From Styela clava (Eukaryota > Chordata > Ascidiacea > Stolidobranchia > Styelidae): a stretch of DNA of 64,000 nt. The notes beneath the pieces are model-generated. The model saw only the letters and a list, made by a program, of their open reading frames with translations, had not been told where the DNA came from and searched no databases. The translations under genes and the position numbers were made by a program. Position 1 is the stretch's first letter. Each line of letters starts with the position of its first letter. The stretch is from positions 19,266,001 to 19,330,000 of the forward strand of contig NC_135260.1 in NCBI RefSeq assembly GCF_964204865.1, in the 5' to 3' direction. Below, in pieces: positions 60,930 to 64,000 of this stretch.

Positions 60930-61795
60930 GAGGTGCTCACTCGACGTCTTGCTGAAACCCCTGTTCATCTCGATCAACCCCTTTACACCCATTTACAAAC
61001 AATGTCCAGTACTTCTCAGCAACACAACGTAACGATTTCACCACTTGAGCTCTTTCATTTTGTCTTCAAAGCAATACATACCGATTTGCAATGTTAAAAA
61101 TGGCTACCCATGCCGTGCACTTTACTGAGTGCTGTGCCCCAGTTACATTATTTTTGCTATTGACATGCCCGTACAGCCGAAAGTGCGCTTTAGCGGAAAA
61201 CCAAGTGGTAAATGACAATTTTGTGGAACGGATGCAAGTCTGTATCCAACATCAAGGAGGTCAATTAGAACTTATTTAGAGAGAACATAACTTTTGTACA
61301 AAGCGTTCTATATTTAAACTTCCGGGTATATTCATACACAAATAGTCCAAACGCAAACGAAATGAACTATTTTTTTCATTTTTATGTAAGTAATTAATAA
61401 ATTTATTGGTTCTGTTTTTTGAGTCACTCTGCACCAACCTCAAATCCCATATAAATCGGCTCAAACAACAAGTGACGCATTTTCTGCCTCCAGCATATGC
61501 TTGCCAGTCGCCTCAATGCATATAATAGTCATGTAAGACAAGATGCTTTACCTCAGACACATATCAGAATATACACTTACACATCGCTACCGAGAAGACC
61601 TGCATGTTTACTCATTTTTTATGCATTTGTCGTATACACCATAATTTTTATTATTTTTTCTTTAATTTCAATTATTCCAATCAAACATTGTTGCTATATT
61701 CCTAATGTTGATTGTGCTGAACATCATTTATTATTTTCCTACCTACCTAATACGGGATACCTGCCGATTATACATTTTTTTTATAGGACACACCA
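60930..61795. other. Non-coding sequence, nothing recognised
   Basis: Low-complexity, AT-rich DNA. A long frame at 61497-62210 is open only because the region is T-rich and repetitive; it has no domain. Confidence 0.4.
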
Positions 61796-62055
61796 TAATC
61801 TTAGTGGATATGTTGACCATAAAAGTGGATATTTTTCACACTTAATTTTTTTTTTCATAGGACGCACCATAATCTTAGTGGATATGTTAACCATGAAAGT
61901 GTATATTTTTTACATTTTTTTTTTCATAGGACAAACCATAATCTTGGTGGATATGTTAACCATAAAAGTGGATATTTTTTACACTTATTTTTTTTTAATT
62001 GGACACACCATAATCTTAGTGGATATTTTTGTCATAAAAGTGGATATTTTTTTCG
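61796..62055. repeat. Four-unit minisatellite, units of 64-72 bp
   Basis: Units begin GGACACACCATAATCTTAGT or variants at about 61796, 61860, 61929 and 62001. Each holds GTGGATAT, a CATAAAAGTGGATATTTTT block and a T-run of varying length, which causes the size differences. The open frame through it is a by-product. Confidence 0.9.
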
Positions 62056-62282
62056 TGTTTTTTGTTATTAATACTTTCTATTTTCATCAGTTAGTATATA
62101 TGTGTCTCAGGCGTGTTTTAACACCATGTTGCCTTTGCAAAGTTAATATTTTTTTGTCTTCTATCTACAGTGGATGTTGTGTTTCCGAATTTTTGATGTT
62201 CACTCAATAAAAAGTTATGTCACGGAATTTTTGTGGTAGTTGTCAATTCATTAAAACACTAGTAGGCTGTATTAGAACAAAC

Positions 62283-62518
62283 GGAACTCACGTAGTATGT
62301 GAACCAAGATGGCAGACACCGGTACGTAGTATGTGTACCAGGTTAGGGCTAGGCCGTAATTTTATTCCAATTTTCCTTATTTTAGTTCTATTACGAGTGC
62401 GGGGACTGGCCAAGTGACTCCCGTAGTATTTGTATCTGAAATTATGGCCTAACCCTAACCTGGTACACATACTACGTTCCGGTGTCCGCCATTCTGGTTA
62501 ACATACTACGGGAGTATC
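62283..62518. mobile_element. Inverted-repeat MITE, copy D, with 8-bp target-site duplication
   Basis: A 236-bp element is flanked by GAACAAAC at 62275-62282 and 62519-62526. The left end GGAACTCACGTAGTATGTGA and the right end TTAACATACTACGGGAGTATC are inverted, continuing through CCAAGATGGCAGACACCGG. The core has TTAGGGCTAGGCC, ATTTTCCTTATTTTAGT and a central CCTAACCCTAACC. Same length class as copy A. Confidence 0.9.
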
Positions 62519-62526
62519 GAACAAAC

Positions 62527-64000
62527 TCAATATAACCAGGCAGTGTTTTTATAACGTTGAAATCTATAAATATGGAAAATAGAAGTTTAGAAACCGGATA
62601 GATAACGAATCAAGTTCTTTCTATATCGTAGACCTGTATATTGTGCGGAATGAAATGATAATTTTATTGATTAATATTCTTTTATTCATTAGTTTTTTTT
62701 TAACATGTTCCACCCCCATCAGATTAGCACTATAACGTCACGTTTTTCGGTGTGATGACGTTTTATTACAGCCCTAAGCTTCTGAGATTAGCTTTTAACT
62801 TCAACATATCAAACCAATATACCTGCGTGAGCAGCACACGTATCCTGGAAATAAAATTTTGTATTTCACGCAAATTCTAAAAAAATCATTTATCATATAA
62901 AGCTTTTATGCACTGTGGGAAGGTGCCTGTCAAATAGCTTACTATGGCATATCATGGTCTAAACCCGGCTCATCCGACCAACCAAACAATATGATGGCGC
63001 AATAAGAACAGAGTCGAAGGTCCTAAGGCAGCAGCATTTGTTGATACAAATCAATTCCAACGCACGACTTTCTACTGAAGTCAGTTCAACAACTTCAACG
63101 TGATGAGTATCTTCTTACTAACAATCAAAATAGAATGTTGTCGACCACGTTATAGATAAGGTGCTGCCATGAACCCCGATATAAAATAACCGATTTAATC
63201 CCCAAGGACCAACACGCGATTAATCGTGCGCAATCAAGATTCCACTTGCGGTTATGGATTCAAATAACTGAGAGCATCATTGCGTCAAAAACTAAGCAAG
63301 TAGTATGAAATGGTAGAAATTTTATAGGATAATCAATTCATGGAATTTTGCAAATAAGATCTAGCAGCATTGTTAGTTTAAAACTAGGCTAAGTTCAAGT
63401 TTACGACAGAAGCTGAAAAGTCCTATATAATATTGTATATATATAAAAGCGAATTGATAAGAAATTTCGTCACTCAACTTTAGTAACGTAGGTTACGTTC
63501 TAAATTATGATACATGCATCTGGTATGTTGGAAAAACTCACCTGTAAGAAGGAAATTATCTGCACTGAGTACTCGAGTCAAGGTAATTCATATCTGCAAT
63601 ACCTTCCAACTAGTTTAAGCATGTTCACCAAAGGCGAATTTTTGTAACTTTGGGATTGAAAAGTGGTGCCATGGTGATACTTACTCATGTAAGATTGGAA
63701 ATGAACAAATTTTAGGCGCCTCAGAAGGAATATATAAAAAAAATAAAATAATAGCATTCTGGCGATTGTTTTCACTTTTAAAAGCAAAATATTGGTCAAT
63801 CAATTGGTCCATTAGTTGCGATAAGAGCTAATTTTGTGCAACGACAATTTTGTAAAACAATTCATAGGTACGCTACGTGTCTAATAAAATATATAGTTGT
63901 ATATATATATGACTATCAACTAAATGAAGATATCACTTTATTTGCAGAACAAACGTTTTTATCAAGAATTTGCCAGTTTAGTTATGTATCATTACTCTCA
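62527..64000. other. Non-coding sequence to the window end
   Basis: AT-rich. Frames such as 63578-63799 on the minus strand have no recognised domain. A TA-rich stretch lies at about 63430-63445 and another at 63900-63910. I see no RNA gene or shared repeat. Confidence 0.35.

Noticed and set aside
61497..62210. Open frame of 237 residues rich in Phe/Ile, apparently a membrane protein
   Set aside because: The frame runs through a T-rich minisatellite of 64-72 bp units; the hydrophobic repeats come from T-runs. No homology signature.

Overview
This is an AT-rich, intron-bearing animal genome window. Genes have GT-AG introns, there are tRNA-derived SINEs, CR1-like LINEs and several families of short inverted-repeat DNA transposons. 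There are no operons, no CRISPR arrays and no Shine-Dalgarno context. The gelsolin and neprilysin-type genes are typical of metazoans. Short AT-rich introns and gene spacing of about 10 kb would suit a tunicate or other marine invertebrate, but the species cannot be fixed from the sequence alone.

Five protein-coding genes are well supported. (1) 50-1145 (+): last two coding exons of a mitochondrial-type methylenetetrahydrofolate dehydrogenase/cyclohydrolase (MTHFD2/MTHFD2L-like), cut by the window edge. (2) 19115-25942 (+): a complete six-repeat gelsolin in 16 coding exons, 713 residues, without the C-terminal latch extension of vertebrate plasma gelsolin. (3) 32911-33561 (+): a NADAR-family (YbiA-like) protein of 216 residues with an uninterrupted coding exon. 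(4) 39112-48532 (-): an M13 (neprilysin/ECE-type) zinc metallopeptidase in 19 coding exons, 884 residues, with a predicted signal peptide, an acidic linker and a cysteine-rich sushi-like module before the catalytic domain. (5) 57923-60466 (+): a three-finger C2H2 zinc-finger protein in 3 coding exons, 645 residues. All five were assembled by hand with phase-consistent splice junctions.

Region by region: 1-1.1 kb MTHFD2-like 3' end with a SINE in the intron; 3.2-10.5 kb a broken PHD-EN-RT LINE carrying a nested 3' LINE fragment; 10.5-19 kb non-coding with SINE, hAT-like and inverted-repeat elements and one candidate SRF/TATA promoter; 19.1-25.9 kb gelsolin; 26.6-31.3 kb repeats including a second degraded LINE; 32.9-33.6 kb NADAR; 34.2-38.5 kb a repeat cluster of SINE, hAT-like and inverted-repeat elements; 39.1-48.5 kb the peptidase; 48.5-57.9 kb mostly unexplained non-coding sequence with one hAT-like element, two weak cysteine-rich exon candidates and a 143-bp tandem duplication; 57.9-60.5 kb the zinc-finger gene; 60.5-64 kb a 64-bp duplication, a 4-unit minisatellite and another inverted-repeat element.

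The genes do not form a shared pathway. The observations I would check first are the four-copy inverted-repeat transposon family in which every copy keeps an exact 8-bp target-site duplication, the animal NADAR protein whose C-terminal signature is altered, the signal-peptide plus sushi-like plus M13 architecture, and the latch-less gelsolin. I saw no convincing multi-gene novel system.
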